Source: Pseudeuparius sepicola
Lineage: Eukaryota; Arthropoda; Insecta; Coleoptera; Anthribidae
Direction of reading: 5' to 3'
Length of the DNA: 64,000 nt
Assembly: GCA_963920635.1 (NCBI GenBank)
Contig: OY987299.1
Location: 28,102,901 to 28,166,900 of the forward strand
The translations under genes were made by a program, and so were the position numbers. The notes beneath the pieces were generated by a model. That model had not been told where the DNA came from and made no database searches. It saw only the letters and a list, made by a program, of their open reading frames with translations. The first letter of the stretch is position 1; each line of letters starts with the position of its first letter. This document shows positions 21,962 through 33,325 of the stretch, piece after piece.

Positions 21962-23923
21962 AATGAGCGAACTTTTTCGCTCTCAGATTTTCTTATAGAA
22001 AAGTGTAGGTTTTGAGGTTAGAAAACATATGTCACACACGCTACAACCAGCAACATACAGCGTTTTGAGATATAGATATATAATATATACACGATTTTTC
22101 GCGGTTTTTTTTGACTAAAAACTGCAAATATCTTAAAGATGCATTTTTTCGGGAAAAAGATTCAAATGAAAGTAGTTCAAAATTAAATTTCCTATAAAAT
22201 CGCATCTAAGAAAAATTTCGATTTTCCCAATCGTTTTTCCGTAAAAGCGGAAAAACCGCATGTATACATTTTAAATGAACTACAGATTATGTGAAAATTT
22301 ATGTTTTGGGGCCAAAATAATGGTCAATCCATTTTTAAATAACAAAAGTGAATTAAAGAAGAGAAAATTGCGGAAAATATAATATAAAATATAATTAATA
22401 AATATGTGATTTGTTCATATTAATACTAATACGAGTATATTTTTTTCATTATTTACATTTGCAGCTCCAGAAATTTTTTTCCCATTGTCATCAAATTTAA
22501 ATTTTCATTTTCATTATACCTCAGGGTTGCTGATTTTTTTTGATTTTTTTTAGAAAAAATCAAATTAATCAGATTTTTTTTATATAAATCGGATTTAAAT
22601 AAAAAAAAATCGGATTTTTTTTATTTATATATATAATTTTTTGTTTAAAGTGGTTTTCTTTTTATTATTTTATTAGGAAATTATATTTGATTCTTTTAAA
22701 CGTATAAATAGATAATGAAAACGTTTTACTTACGTTTTTTTATTTAAGGATTTCAGCAGAAAGACTAGTTTTGCAGACTTCTCGGTACCTAGCTTATTTC
22801 CTAATTTCGTATGAACCAAATTAATCTAATTTCATTAGAAAAAGTTGCTTAGAATTGAAAACTATGACCCTGTGTCAATTTTCAAAATAATTGGCCTACT
22901 TTGATTTGTGTCCACTTTATTTCCTATAAGTAGGTGAACTATCCTTGTCGTGTAAAATATCGAAAAATTTCATTAGAAAAAGTTATTCAGAATAAAAAAG
23001 TATGCAAGACTGGGAAATTTGGACTCAATCGACCTACTATGATTTGTTTGAAATAATGTCTTTATGAAAATGAAAATCAAAGTAGGCCAATTATTTTGAA
23101 AATTGACACAGGAAAGTAGGTCAATCATTTTAAAAATTGGCATAGGGACATAATTTTCAATTCTCAGCAACTTTTTCTAAGGAAATCTTTCGATATCTTG
23201 TCGAGAAAGGGCACTTAACCTACACAGAAAATAAATAAATCGTTCCTGTCAGGGCCTACTTTATTTTTCAAAATTAAAAATATAGTGACAATTATTTTCT
23301 AGGCAAGCAGACCTAGACCCCAAATGGCCAAATTCGAACTCGAAAATTTTTGGTCTTTTACACCTCTCGTTTCACTTATCCTGGGACACACTGTACATAT
23401 ATTACTTATATTATGCAAGTAAAAAAATCAAAAAGAGATTTTTCCTAGAAAATATTAAAAAGCGCGTAATTAATTCCTAACGTACACCCTCGAAAATCTA
23501 TAAAATGATACGTTTGATGCTCATAGATATTCAAACCTCGGAAAACTATATAGGATTTTCTAAGAATTTTCCGAAATTTTCTCTTCTTTAATTCCCTTTT
23601 GTTATTTATAAATGTATTGACCATTATTTTGGCTCCAAAACATAAATTTTCACATAATCTGTAGTTCATTTAAAATATATACATGCCGGTTTTCCGCATT
23701 AATAATTGAACCACTTTCATTTGAAACTTTTTTTCGAAAAAATGCATCTTCTTTAAGATATTAGCAGTTTTTAGTCAAAAAACGCGAAAAATCTTATACC
23801 TATATATATCTATATCTCAAAACGCTGTATGTTGCTGGTGGTAGCGTGTGTGACATATGTTTTCTGACCTCAAAATCTACACTTTTCTATAAGAAAATCT
23901 GAGAGCGAAAAAGTTCGCTTATT
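21962..23923. repeat. Foldback element, ~2 kb, with nested material
   Basis: AAGTTCGCT/AGCGAACTT ends and arms of ~400 bp (AAAACATATGTCACACACGC; TCAAAACGCTGTATGTTGCT in the right arm) are reverse complements. The centre holds a T/A-rich low-complexity block (22530-22640), an inner palindrome at about 22835-23190 (GAAAAAGTTGCTTAGAATTG and its complement) and, near 23383-23399, the end of another element (CTGGGACACACTGTACATA). It is therefore a nested composite without coding capacity. Confidence 0.8.
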
Positions 23924-23929
23924 CCGTCT

Positions 23930-24423
23930 TTTTATGTCTATCTTTCTATACTTACTATACTATACTATACTACTATAATTACTGTTTATCATATTCAAGC
24001 CTCAACAGTCAGCACGTTTTCCCTTAATTTAACTAGATGCGTAAATGGTTGTTTAGCATGTGTTACTCCTGATAAGCACAATAGCCTCTCCATATTTAAT
24101 ATTTAGACGATTACACATTCCTACCGGTATGTGCCAGAAATATCATAATGATACCACCTTTCTTCATTGCATTGTGTTGTAAAAGTTGATAAGAATATTG
24201 TGCCTTAAATCTTTCAGAGGACGTAGGTATAATTTGTTAGGGGCATTTATAACCATCTTAAAGTGATAAGAGGAAATAATGATTTGTTACTTTTCAGCTA
24301 TGTCTGCTCACTTAATCTGTCTTTATTATTAATACCATATCGCCTGAAGTTAATTCAAGAGATAAAGATACAGACTAAACAGCAACACGCGTCACCTTAC
24401 CTCTACACTGTAGACAGAAGCAA
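23930..24423. other. No gene seen
   Basis: Short TACTATACTATAC microsatellite near 23950-23970; otherwise unique sequence. Confidence 0.4.
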
Positions 24424-24612
24424 ACACCTTAATTGCCAGGCAATTAAATTGCCTCTAGCATAATCTATAAAACATACAATACCGAGACCTAGGCTAATTG
24501 CACGTCACACCGTCGGTCACAGCTTGAGACGTCTTGTGTTTGTACTGTTAATCAATGTGCCAACTCCGTTTGTGATGGGCCAGACTATTAAACGTGGATG
24601 CATTGGGTTTAT
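24424..24612 (+). repeat. Triplicated module, copy 3
   Basis: It has all blocks of copy 1 in the same order: TTAATTGCC, GCATAATCTATAAAACATAC, GCTAATTGCACGTCACACCG, TTGTGTTTG, TTAATCAAT and ACGTGGATGCATTGG. A 24-bp echo of the second block (GCGCATAATCTATAAAACAT) recurs alone at 28667. Confidence 0.7.
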
Positions 24613-25130
24613 CACCACTACACCTTTGAGGAGGAAATAGTTATTTATTATATTTCGTTATTTATTATATTATTATTATTAGGAAATAGTTATTTATATT
24701 TATTATATTATAAGATGCAGAAGTAGACTTTTTTGGTCGAGGCAACGTCAGGCGTTTCGAAGAAGGTAAGCGTTGCTATTTTCAATCACTTACGCACCTA
24801 GAAACGAAATTACAGAGCATCTCCAATATTTATATTTATACAGGGATGACTAACCAGAAAATCAAAATATGATTTTAGTGGAAAATCGTTAGTTTTTGAG
24901 ATATTTTCACTTTTAATAATATCGTGAAAATCGACACCTTACATCATTTTTTTACAAAATTACAAATATTCTAAGATTCTACGTAACAAAAATTAGAATC
25001 TTAGAATATTTTACTTACTAATTCCTGAACTTAACTTATTATAGTTTCCTTGTAAATTTCTTTCGTATTCTGTTGGAAAAAGGCAGCGCGAAACGCGAGG
25101 GAAGTTTTCAAAAGGCTGCCTAAACGACGT
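24613..25130. other. AT microsatellite and end of a TATACAG element
   Basis: 24640-24720 is a TTATTTATTATAT-type tract. TTTATACAGGGATGAC near 24836 looks like one end of a foldback element whose mate I did not find. Confidence 0.4.
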
Positions 25131-25404
25131 TGTACTTTGGTGATGCAAAATGTAATCTGAGCAAATTTACGGTGCAACGGCTGTATCATGACATAATTCG
25201 GGTAGGGAAGACAAGGTGTAGCCACGTGAATATTGCCCCAAACACAAAAATATCCTGGAGCTGCAGGCAGCGGGGCTTCAGCGGCATTCAGCACGGAAAT
25301 ACAGAGTTAACTCAGATTTCCCGTCATACTATATGTGATGTGCAACCTGGTTCGTGGATGATATTACGTTGTGGCCGCAAATGGCAACGAAGACAAAATA
25401 ACAA

Positions 25405-25470
25405 GACAGTTGCTTCTGGGGTACCTGCTACTAGTTTGGAGTACTATTGTGAGGGTGATAATTCCACAGT
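25405..25470 (+). repeat. Exon-like segment shared with 35214-35272
   Basis: CAGTTGCTTCTGGGGTAC, AGTTTGGAGTA and GAGGGTGA recur in order at 35215. Here the frame is open (VASGVPATSLEYYCEGDNS within a 126-codon frame from 25130); in the other copy the frame hits a stop. In both, the match begins right after an AG, like an exon start. I do not recognise the product and do not call a gene. Confidence 0.45.
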
Positions 25471-25554
25471 CGTCCGAAAAACTCAACTTTTCGTGCTAAA
25501 CTACTATTAGTTAAAAAAAACCTACTATCCTCATAGTAAACTAGAAAAAAAAAA

Positions 25555-26068
25555 AGAAAATATTGTGGAATAGTTAAGGGTAATAAGTTTTTCTTGAAAT
25601 CGGCACTAAATTGTCCCAAAATCGTCATTAAAAGCACAGAAATCGTACAATAATGTAGCCCATTATTGTACGATTTTTTCAATAAGTAGGCCTTGGCGAG
25701 ATGTAAACATCAAACGTCAGACGCGGAGAAATCGCCCGTCAAAAGTGACCAAATATTCAAAACCCGGCCGATAAAGGCCCATTTAACTTTTCGTACACAT
25801 TGCGAAATTGTTTCCTATAGAAGCGCAATCCTTCAGTCTACATATTTTAGTAAATTTGAATATCAATAGATTTCTTGTGTAGGCTGCACAAGAAGCAGCA
25901 GTTTGGTTTTTCTGTTCGAAGGTGCCGTACGTCATTATACTTGTCCTAGATAAAGCGATCGGTAAAGTCAAGCAACGCCGCGCGTAGTCGGTTCGTGGAC
26001 GGGTGATCCCTTATTATTATTTTCTTGCCTAATAAAACTTTTTTTTTTCGATTTCAAAAAAAATATAA
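25555..26068. repeat. Composite repeat, copy 1 (pair at 53.9-54.5 kb)
   Basis: About 500 bp almost identical to 54000-54505: ATCGTCATTAAAAGCACAGA, AAGTAGGCCTTGGCGAGATG, CCCGGCCGATAAAGGCCCAT, the 5S-like segment and the TAATAAAACTTTTTT tail are all shared. High similarity implies recent spread. The other copy also has the inverted arm that is missing here. Confidence 0.85.
25922..26010 (+). ncRNA. 5S rRNA-derived segment (SINE3-like head)
   Basis: GATCGGTAAAGTCAAGCAAC followed by GCCGCGCGTAGTCGGTTC and GTGGACGGGTGATCC aligns without gaps to the internal promoter part of 5S rRNA (A box, intermediate element and C box; consensus ...AAGTYAAGCARCG...GGGCG..GT.AGTACTT.GATGGGTGACC). The 5' half is weaker (GCCGTACGTCATTATAC). 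The 5S 3' end is replaced by a T-rich tail and an A-rich stretch, as in 5S-derived SINEs. It is not a functional 5S gene. Confidence 0.65.
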
Positions 26069-26069
26069 T

Positions 26070-26195
26070 ATGTACCTCGGCACTGAAGTTCTTTTTATGA
26101 CTCATGTGGTTTATTTGCCTCGGCCAGAGGCCTCAGCAACTAAACTCCACATGAGTCATAAAAAGTTGAACTTCAGTGCCTTGGTACATAAATAA
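26070..26195. mobile_element. ~125-bp hairpin MITE
   Basis: TACCTCGGCACTGAAGTTC at the left pairs with GAACTTCAGTGCCTTGGTA at the right; GACTCATGTGG and CCACATGAGTC pair further in. Related arms occur at 53820-53900 and 54506-54660. Confidence 0.8.
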
Positions 26196-27347
26196 CTATT
26201 ACATCCCTACCAAAATTGATTTAAGTTTCTTTCGGGAAAATCTATGGAAAACTTGATTTTTTTTAACCTTACATTTAAGGAGGCCTTAAATCGAACAATT
26301 TTACGTCAAACAGACACCCTAAAATGTGCCTTTGATTACACAGTTTCATTTTTAGACCTATTTCCGGATATTAAATAATGTATTTAAAAATACACAGTAA
26401 AAAAATTGGTGTAAATCCTCTTCGTGTAAGTGGTGAAAATTTGACAGGAAAATTGGTGGATTCCAAATATCTTAACCAAACCTCATTTGGTAAAATTCAC
26501 ACTACAACAAATTCGTTAATTTTAAGACATAGGGGTGTAATTTTTTTATATTTCTAACACGGCTTCGTGTTTGTTCACACCACGCGGTGTTCCTTAACAC
26601 CATTCGGTGCAGTAAGCTGTGTCAAATTGAATGTATTAACACAAGTTCGTGTAAGGTAGATGAGAGGGGGAAGGCATTTCACTAGTTATGGGTGGAAAAT
26701 CTTAGGCCATCGAAGTTTACCAGTTTGTGTGACGTGTGAGCCGACCGCGTGGCGGGTATAATAGTTATAAAAGTGATTCTACCGACCGCTAGTGCAAAAA
26801 TGGTGTTGTTATGTAAAGTAAAATTTCATAGTGAGTCAGATGGATTAAAACGACAGGCGAATATGCAGATGTGATGACGAAAGGTACTGTGTGATAGCCG
26901 AGGTGATAGCCCCTAACCTATATTCATCGACTGTGTTGATATGAGTTTGTTCTCACCGAAATCAGAAACCAGTCGCGAATCTGATTGACGGATTTTAAAT
27001 TATCTGACTGTTCTGATTGTTTTGATTCCTGCTGATTGGCTCCGACTTAGTTCGGACCTGCTTCTGCTTGTCAGAACAGGCCTATCTATCTAAATCACTG
27101 TGTCGCAACGTTTGAAGTTTCTTTTTTCGTTTGAAGTTTCTTTTTGTTTCACATGGACAATTCTGTAAGGCAACAGTTTCTTAAGTACATTATATGAGAA
27201 TTTGTACGAAATAGTTTGGTCGTATCAAAATGTACGAATTTGAAAGAAAATGCTCGTTTGCAGTACAAATATAAATAACCTCCTAACATAAAGCATTTCT
27301 TATGTTTGTGGTTGGGTACACTTTTCTTACAAATTCGTACGATATTA

Positions 27348-28551
27348 TATACAGTGTGTTTCATTTCAAGTCGAGAAAATTCATTATTTTTTACGGGTTG
27401 ACCGAATTTCAAAAACTTTTTTTATTAATATAGTGCTCCGAAAGATCTACATTTTGACACTAATTTTTTTCAGATTCGTCTTCTCCATGACCTACTACGA
27501 TCAAAATTATACCCCCAAAAACTGCAAAAGTACATTAGGCATTTTTTTAGGAAAAAGATGAATAGCACAGTCCTATTGGCCATACCCGAAAACAACCCCA
27601 CGTACCAAGTTTTACGGTCATAACTTATACAGGGCGTTCACAAAATAGCTTCAAACATAGCAAAAATACGGTTTTCCGGAATACTCTGTACAAACACTGA
27701 GAGATATTTTAAAATTATTTCTTTGCAGCTTGATTAGGGCTTACATAAGTCATCAATTCCCACGATTTCATGGCCCTGCCTTAGGCGTTCGCATTAAAAA
27801 TACAAAAATCGAAAAAAATCGATTTTTCTCTTGGTGTTCTTTTTACATTTTTTTCTACAATTTTAACGATTGCATATTAAAAAACATAAACAATATTAAA
27901 TTATAGAAAGTATTTTCAATAAAGAGCACTCTGGATACGTGGATACCAATCAATTTTTAAATTTCTTCAAATTAAAAAAGGGTGCTTTTTATTGAAAATA
28001 CTTTCTAAAATTTAATATTCTTTATGTTTTTTAAGAGGCATAAGTTAAAATGTAGGAAAAAATGTAAAGAAAATACCAAGAGGAGAATCGTTTTTTATTT
28101 TCGATTTTTGTATTTTTTTAATGCGAACGCCCTGTCTAAGGCAGGGCCATGAAATCGTGGGAATTGATGGCCTTTGTGAGCCCTAATCAAACTGTAAAGA
28201 AATAATTTTAAAATATCTCTCGGTGTTTGTACAGAGTACTCCGAAAAACCGTATTTTTGCTATGTTTGAAGCTATTTTGTAACCGTCAAACTCGGTATGT
28301 GGGGTTTTCGGGTATGGCCAATACGACTGTGCTATTCATTTTTTCCTAAAAAAATGACTAATGTACTTATGCAGTTTTTGGGGTTATAATTTTGATCGTA
28401 GCAGGTCATGGCAAAGACGAATCTGAAAAAAATTAGTGTCAAAATGTAGATCTTGCGGAGCACTATATTAAAAAAAAAAAAAATTTTGAAAATCGGTCAA
28501 CCCGTAAAAAAATAATGAATTGTCTCGACTTGAAGTGAAACATACTATATA
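27348..28551. mobile_element. Foldback element, 1.2 kb (pair at 48.7 kb)
   Basis: It starts TATACAGTGTGTTTCATTTC and ends in the complementary TGAAGTGAAACATACTATA. The arms pair along nearly the whole length, with a turn near 27950. Landmarks in each arm are TTACGGGTTGACC, TTCAGATTCGTCTT, ATAGCTTCAAACATAGCAAA, GATTTCATGGCCCTGCCTTA and CTCTTGGTGTTCTTT. Between the two copies in the window similarity is high. No protein is encoded. Confidence 0.9.
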
Positions 28552-28767
28552 TATAAGTTTTTTATAACCAAATATTTTTGGTTGTGAGAATGAATATTTA
28601 TTTATAGCTTTAAGAATGAAAATGTCGATATTTTTATACCTACTGTAAGGAATCGTTCATATATTTGCGCATAATCTATAAAACATACTGAAATAAAGTA
28701 TTTTCTTTACTTATTACCGTTTATTATTTCTTGCAAATAATTTAAATTGAACACCAAGCACATATTA
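28552..28767. other. AT-rich spacer with module echo
   Basis: Contains GCGCATAATCTATAAAACAT at 28667, matching block 2 of the triplicated module; otherwise plain AT-rich sequence. Confidence 0.4.
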
Positions 28768-28815
28768 CGCCTGGTTCATACAGCTTCTTTATCTTTTAGT
28801 TTTATTTTATTTTTA
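28768..28815. mobile_element. Fragment of PIF/Harbinger-type MITE
   Basis: GCCTGGTTCATACAGCTTCT followed by TTATCTTTTA matches the left end of the complete element at 57791-57947. The other end is missing. Confidence 0.65.
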
Positions 28816-29054
28816 CAAGTAACACATTTCCTTAATTTGAACATATTTATATCAATGACATTTATTTGAAATTTCTTTGAAATAAAGTACAAGTAAAACT
28901 ATATATAAGAGAGAAAGAAGAAGAAAAGGGGAATACCAAATAAATTAAATTACACCATTTTGACCAAATTGCGCGTAAAAGTTACATCTTAAATATCAAA
29001 TAAATTAAATTACACCATTAATGTGTTAATCTTACACAACGCCGTGTTTAATAT

Positions 29055-29735
29055 TCACACCAGCATAATATAGACCGGCGGTACATGACCAGTCAGGTGA
29101 AACGTTTTTCAATTACATGCCAATCATATAAATGCCATGAATGTGCCAAAGAAACGAATTTTAAGCGCCGCTCGCGTGCAGAAGGGTATGCAATTCAATT
29201 TTCTGTTTGCGTCTAAAAGCGATGTCTCCGAACGATTATTATTATCAACAAAATGCAGATTGTATTGATTACTATTATAACATTATATCTAGTATACAAT
29301 AAAAAACAAAATCTGAATTTTCGTAGATAATTAAAAAAAAGTAAAGTATTGCGTGGCATTTGAACCTACGACGAAATAAATGAATTTTTCGTAGGCACGC
29401 GCCTTTACCAACTCGCCTGTACCCACTTTTGTAAGTTTTCGCATTAACTTTTGACAATGTTCGGCACCACAGAACTAGAACTGCATGCCAATCGGTAAAT
29501 CATCGTTTGGTAGTTCAAATTTATCATACAATATATTGGCATGACTTTGAAAATCGTTCGAAGACATCGCTTTTTCATGCAAACGGAAAATTGAATTGCA
29601 TACCCTTCTGCACGCGAGCGGCGTTTAATATTCGCTTCCTTGGCACATTCACGGCATTTATATTCACATACATGATTGGCATGCATTTGAAAAACGTTTT
29701 ACCTGACTGGTCATGTACCGCCGGTCTAATATTGA
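29055..29735. repeat. Foldback element, ~0.68 kb, with unpaired loop
   Basis: Arms of ~175 bp (GACCGGCGGTACATGACCAG; GCCGCTCGCGTGCAGAAGGG; CGATGTCTCCGAACGATT) at 29075-29240 are mirrored at 29540-29725. The ~300-bp loop carries a tRNA-like segment. Overlapping frames in the right arm (29507-29833) are not genes. Confidence 0.85.
29345..29432 (-). tRNA. Degenerate tRNA-like segment
   Basis: The minus strand has an A-box-like AGGCGAGTTGGTAAAGGCG and a B-box-like GGTTCAAATGCC about 45 bp apart, with a CTACGAA/TTCGTCGTAG stem between. The acceptor and T stems do not pair well, so it is a tRNA pseudogene or the head of a tRNA-derived SINE, not a working tRNA. Confidence 0.35.
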
Positions 29736-29859
29736 TACCAGAACATTTGGTGAAATTGCCCAAAAAAGAAGATGTAAAATTTACCAGATATGGTGTGGAC
29801 TTATATATAGACCACTTTTCGTGTCAAATTTAACACCGGATTTTTTACTGTGTAATGAT

Positions 29860-30821
29860 GTGAAAATAGTGGTTCAATTAGAGATTTCTTTAAAACTCAC
29901 ATTCAACTTTTGGAAAACAAAATTCACGCACTTAGGTGGGAGGACGCGACCCCCGCGGCTCCACATCAATCTCCTTCCGGCAGCGACCTAGGCGATTCCG
30001 AAAGACTAATGTTTGTCATTTTAACTTTGGGGAAACACATTAATCAGATTTATCTCATGAATATTATTGCATATCAAATGAGCAATTTATAAAGATATTG
30101 CCGAGAATAGATTACCTGGATGCCGGGAGAGTGCCACAATGGAGATTGCCTCTGGCTCTCCAGGCCCGCCGCTACCGTCGAGGTAATTGCACTTTTTTTG
30201 ACGACAAAAAGGATGCTGGGATTAGTGGAGAAAACCGCCACATAATGTTAGTCCTAGAAACTTCGTGTCTGTTGGCATTAGCAAAACTATCAAAAGAAAC
30301 ACGCTATAAACTCATCATCATGTAAGTAGCTTACTTTTGCCGGATCTCATACGGCTATAGTGTAGGTACTCATAAAATTTGGAACCAGTGTTTTTTTTTC
30401 GATATAAAAGAAAATGAAATTGTCGAATAAGCGGAGGTACCTTTCAGCCATGAACCAAAAACGTTTGTGTGTTGAAGGGAAGTCGCGGCAGATTTCGACG
30501 ATTTTAAATATAAAAAATATACGTATTATTCGGCATACCTTGAAGATGTTTGTGGAGTGTTCTTTGAAAACTCAGTAAAGAAATGTTCTCACTATGATCT
30601 GGTTCTTTGAAATCCATTAATCCACCGATGATCAAAATTGAATCTAGAACAACCAGTAATAATGCTCCACACTCCACAGCCTATTTTTCGCAGTGTAAGC
30701 TCGCCTCGGGTTCTTATGGAGAAATGTCTGTCAATACCAGTAAAGTGTGTTTCACTTTAAGTCGAAACTATTCCGTAGATATTTTTCGAAATACTCCGTG
30801 ATGCTCAACAACTTTTTTCAG
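29860..30821. other. No gene seen
   Basis: Mixed unique DNA. 30100-30330 is GC-richer with a 75-codon plus-strand frame of unknown meaning. Confidence 0.35.
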
Positions 30822-31010
30822 CGTATACAATGTGTCCCAAATTCGACCCTCATCATTGGGATCTCGATAACTATAAGAGATAGAGAGTCCGTCCGTCAAA
30901 TGGGGAAAGTTTTAGAAAGTTGTATGGCCAATCTGATGCCTTTGAGAAATCAAGGCTAACTGCGATCGTTTTCGAGTTATTTCCAAAAAACTAAATTTTC
31001 CCTTTTTGGT
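30822..31010. repeat. Copy of the 14.1-kb repeat
   Basis: It starts GTATACAATGTGTCCCAAAT and follows 14112-14290 through GATAGAGAGTC, GAGAAATCAAGGCTA and TTTTCGAGTTATTTC. Its far end may be GCTGTATA at 31494-31501, directly abutting the next element; that is a guess. Confidence 0.7.
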
Positions 31011-31498
31011 TTTAGTTAAATAGACAAATCGATGATTATGTAAAGACGGTATTGTATTAAGGCATACTTTTACCCAACCTTTTTAACGGTAATGTCAGCT
31101 TTTAAAAAAAAAGTTTTCGTTTTCGAGAAACTAATCACAACTTTCGATTTTGTTAAGGATGCCATCTTGGATTTGTAAAGATTTGGCATCTACATGAAAT
31201 TCTCTTTCCAACGATGTGTCACACTAATGTTTTTTTTATTAGTTTTAACACTTAAAAGCTTTTGTTTTTATCTAACACTAAACTCTTTCCGTCACTGTAG
31301 TATTCGTGTTGTTTTTGATGTAATAGTAATTATTGTAAATAGGTACCCGATTTTTCACTAAAATAAGTAAACGGTATTTTTACATATTTCCCGAAACACA
31401 GTTGAGAGCTACATAAGCACACAACAACTTACAATTTGTTGCATTTGTCTTGCCAGACTTGTCGTGCACTATTTAATGTTAGATAAAAAACAACGCTG

Positions 31499-32083
31499 TA
31501 TACAGGGTGTTCCGAAATTAGCCTGCCATAATTTACCAAAGCATTAGGCGACCCAAAAAAATGGAAAAGTTCCTATAAACATGGCCCGAAAATGCCCCCT
31601 AAGGGGGTTATAGCCTCCTAAATGGATACTTTTGCAAATGATTTTTTCTAAACATTTCCAAAACGAAGATAAAATTCATGAACATCAATTTTTTAGTTTG
31701 TTATATTTTTTAATGTTATTTTACTTTACTTGTTTGTTTTTCTGTTAAAGTTGCGACTTATTCTGTAATTTAGCACTGGCCTGTTGGATATTTGATAAAA
31801 TAAAATAAAATAATAAGCATTTTCATTGCAAATATCTGGGAAAAAGTAGGTATACTCACAAAATTTGGGATATTTTTAGCCCCTTCAAACCCTTCCCCCT
31901 TTCGGTCGCCTATGATGAAGAATGTCAAACTATCTCTACTTCGGTAAGTGTCAAATCTCACAGGTATATCACATACCAAATTTCAGAATTTTTTATTTAT
32001 TCGTTCTGGAAATATTTAGAAAAAAACCCTTTGCCAAAGTGTTCATGTCGAGCGCTATAGCTCCTTAAGATACACACTGTATA
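31499..32083. mobile_element. TIR element with TATACAGGGTGTTCCG end, 585 bp
   Basis: The left end TATACAGGGTGTTCCGAAAT runs into TTAGCCTGCCATAATTTA and TTCCTATAAACATGGCCC. The right end closes AGCGCTATAGCTCCTTAAG..CACTGTATA. The outer ~190 bp on each side are inverted copies. A rearranged relative lies at 2705-3297. There is no coding capacity. Confidence 0.85.
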
Positions 32084-32099
32084 GTACTCGAAGAGCACT

Positions 32100-32580
32100 A
32101 AATTTTTTACCCACTTCAAAGAAGGAGGAGGTTATCAATTCGGTTGTATGTTTTTTTTATGTTTGTTACCTCAGAACTCCGTCATTTATAAACCGATTTG
32201 GACAATTATTCTTTTTTATTTGAAAGGGTATACCTACAGAATGGTCCCATTTAAATTTGAAGAAAAAATTCCACTTCTAAGGGTGGACAAATAGGGGATG
32301 AAATTTTATATTGAACCGATTTCGATGATTCTTTTTTATTAGAAAGGGAGTACCTTAGAGGTGGCCCAATTTAAATTTGAAGAAAAAATTCCACCCCTAA
32401 GGGTAGAAAAATAGGGGATGAAAGTTCATATTGAACCGATTTGGCGATGATTCTCATTTTATTAGAAAGGGGTCGCATTTAAATTTAAAGAGAAATTAAG
32501 TCTGAAGAGAAAACTTTCAATCGTAAGGGTGGACAAATAGGGGATGGAATTTAATATTGGACCGATTTCGATAATTCTTA
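32100..32580. repeat. Interspersed-repeat head with ~120-bp tandem units
   Basis: TACCCACTTCAAAGAAGGAG begins a segment that passes into three and a half units starting at 32191, 32314, 32434 and 32560 (AACCGATTTCGATGATTCTT; TTTAAATTTGAAGAAAAAAT; GGACAAATAGGGGATG). The opening resembles a repeat head I know as widespread in insect genomes, but I cannot name the family. Confidence 0.75.
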
Positions 32581-32582
32581 AT

Positions 32583-33065
32583 AATTCACTAAAAAATAAG
32601 AAATAAAAAAAATTATCAACAATATTAAAACCGATTTCAAAAATTTGCCCGTATGCACACTCCACTAAAAATTAAAAAAAATATATTAACAATAAATAAA
32701 ACCGACTTCACAAATTTGCCCGATGCACATTTCAACTCAAATTTTAGAAATATTTTTCTCTTTCTACATTGAGTTATCTTTGGAGTCGATGACAGTAAGT
32801 TATGATATGTATGTAGCATATGATGTATTCATATCTAAATAGATTTAAATTCCTTGCCTTGACTGTCACGAAATCCAAAGATAACTCAATGTAGAAAGGG
32901 AAAAATATTTCTAAAATTTTAGTTGAAATGTCCATACGGGCAAATTTGTGAAGTCGGTTTTATTTTTTGTTAATTTTTTCTAAATTTTTAGTGGAGTGTG
33001 CATACGGGCAAATTTTTGAAGTCGGTTTTAATTTTTTTGTTAAATTCTTTTTGTTATAGTTTTTT
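32583..33065. repeat. Foldback element, ~0.48 kb
   Basis: AAAACCGACTTCACAAATTT and CATTGAGTTATCTTTGGA in the left arm are mirrored in the right arm (TCCAAAGATAACTCAATG; AAATTTGTGAAGTCGGTTTT). The turn lies near 32820. It abuts the tandem repeat and may be part of the same composite. Confidence 0.85.
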
Positions 33066-33325
33066 GAAATAGGCCCGATGTTCCATATACTGTTATTAAA
33101 AGAAGAACCCCCAGAAGTCTCAAAAGCATGTTAAGCATTTTTCAAAGAATAAAATGGATAGTGCCTGGAATTGATCATAGTTTAAAACTCCTCGAATAAA
33201 ATTTCAATACCCTAAGTTACAGAGGGCGTTCACAAAATGGTTCAAAATTTCTACAAAATTGGGTTTTCACATGTCATATTTTGGCGATGTTTTTTTTTTT
33301 CGAATCGCCGAATCTCTATATGGGA
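33066..33325. repeat. Relative of the 27.3-kb family, one arm
   Basis: AGGGCGTTCACAAAATGGTTCAAA, given here in two parts as AGGGCGTTCACAAAATGG and TTCAAA, plus TTAAGCATTTTTCAAAGAA, echo the inner modules of the 27.3 and 48.7-kb foldback elements. The match is partial. Confidence 0.45.

Larger units (their letters stand above)
26391..29853. mobile_element. Possible 3.5-kb TIR element hosting nested insertions
   Basis: ACACAGTAAAAAAATTGGTG at 26393 is matched in inverse by the complement of CACCGGATTTTTTACTGTGT ending at 29852. Subterminal stretches on both sides carry short CACGNNNTCGTG / CACCACGCGGTG-like palindromes (26560-26640; 29030-29050). Inside lie the foldback elements at 27348-28551 and 29055-29735 and a Harbinger fragment. 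No transposase was seen; pairing of the ends over this distance is inference. Confidence 0.4.

Noticed and set aside
25130..25510. 126-codon plus-strand frame
   Set aside because: There is no recognised domain, a minus-strand frame overlaps it, and part is a repeat shared with 35.2 kb.
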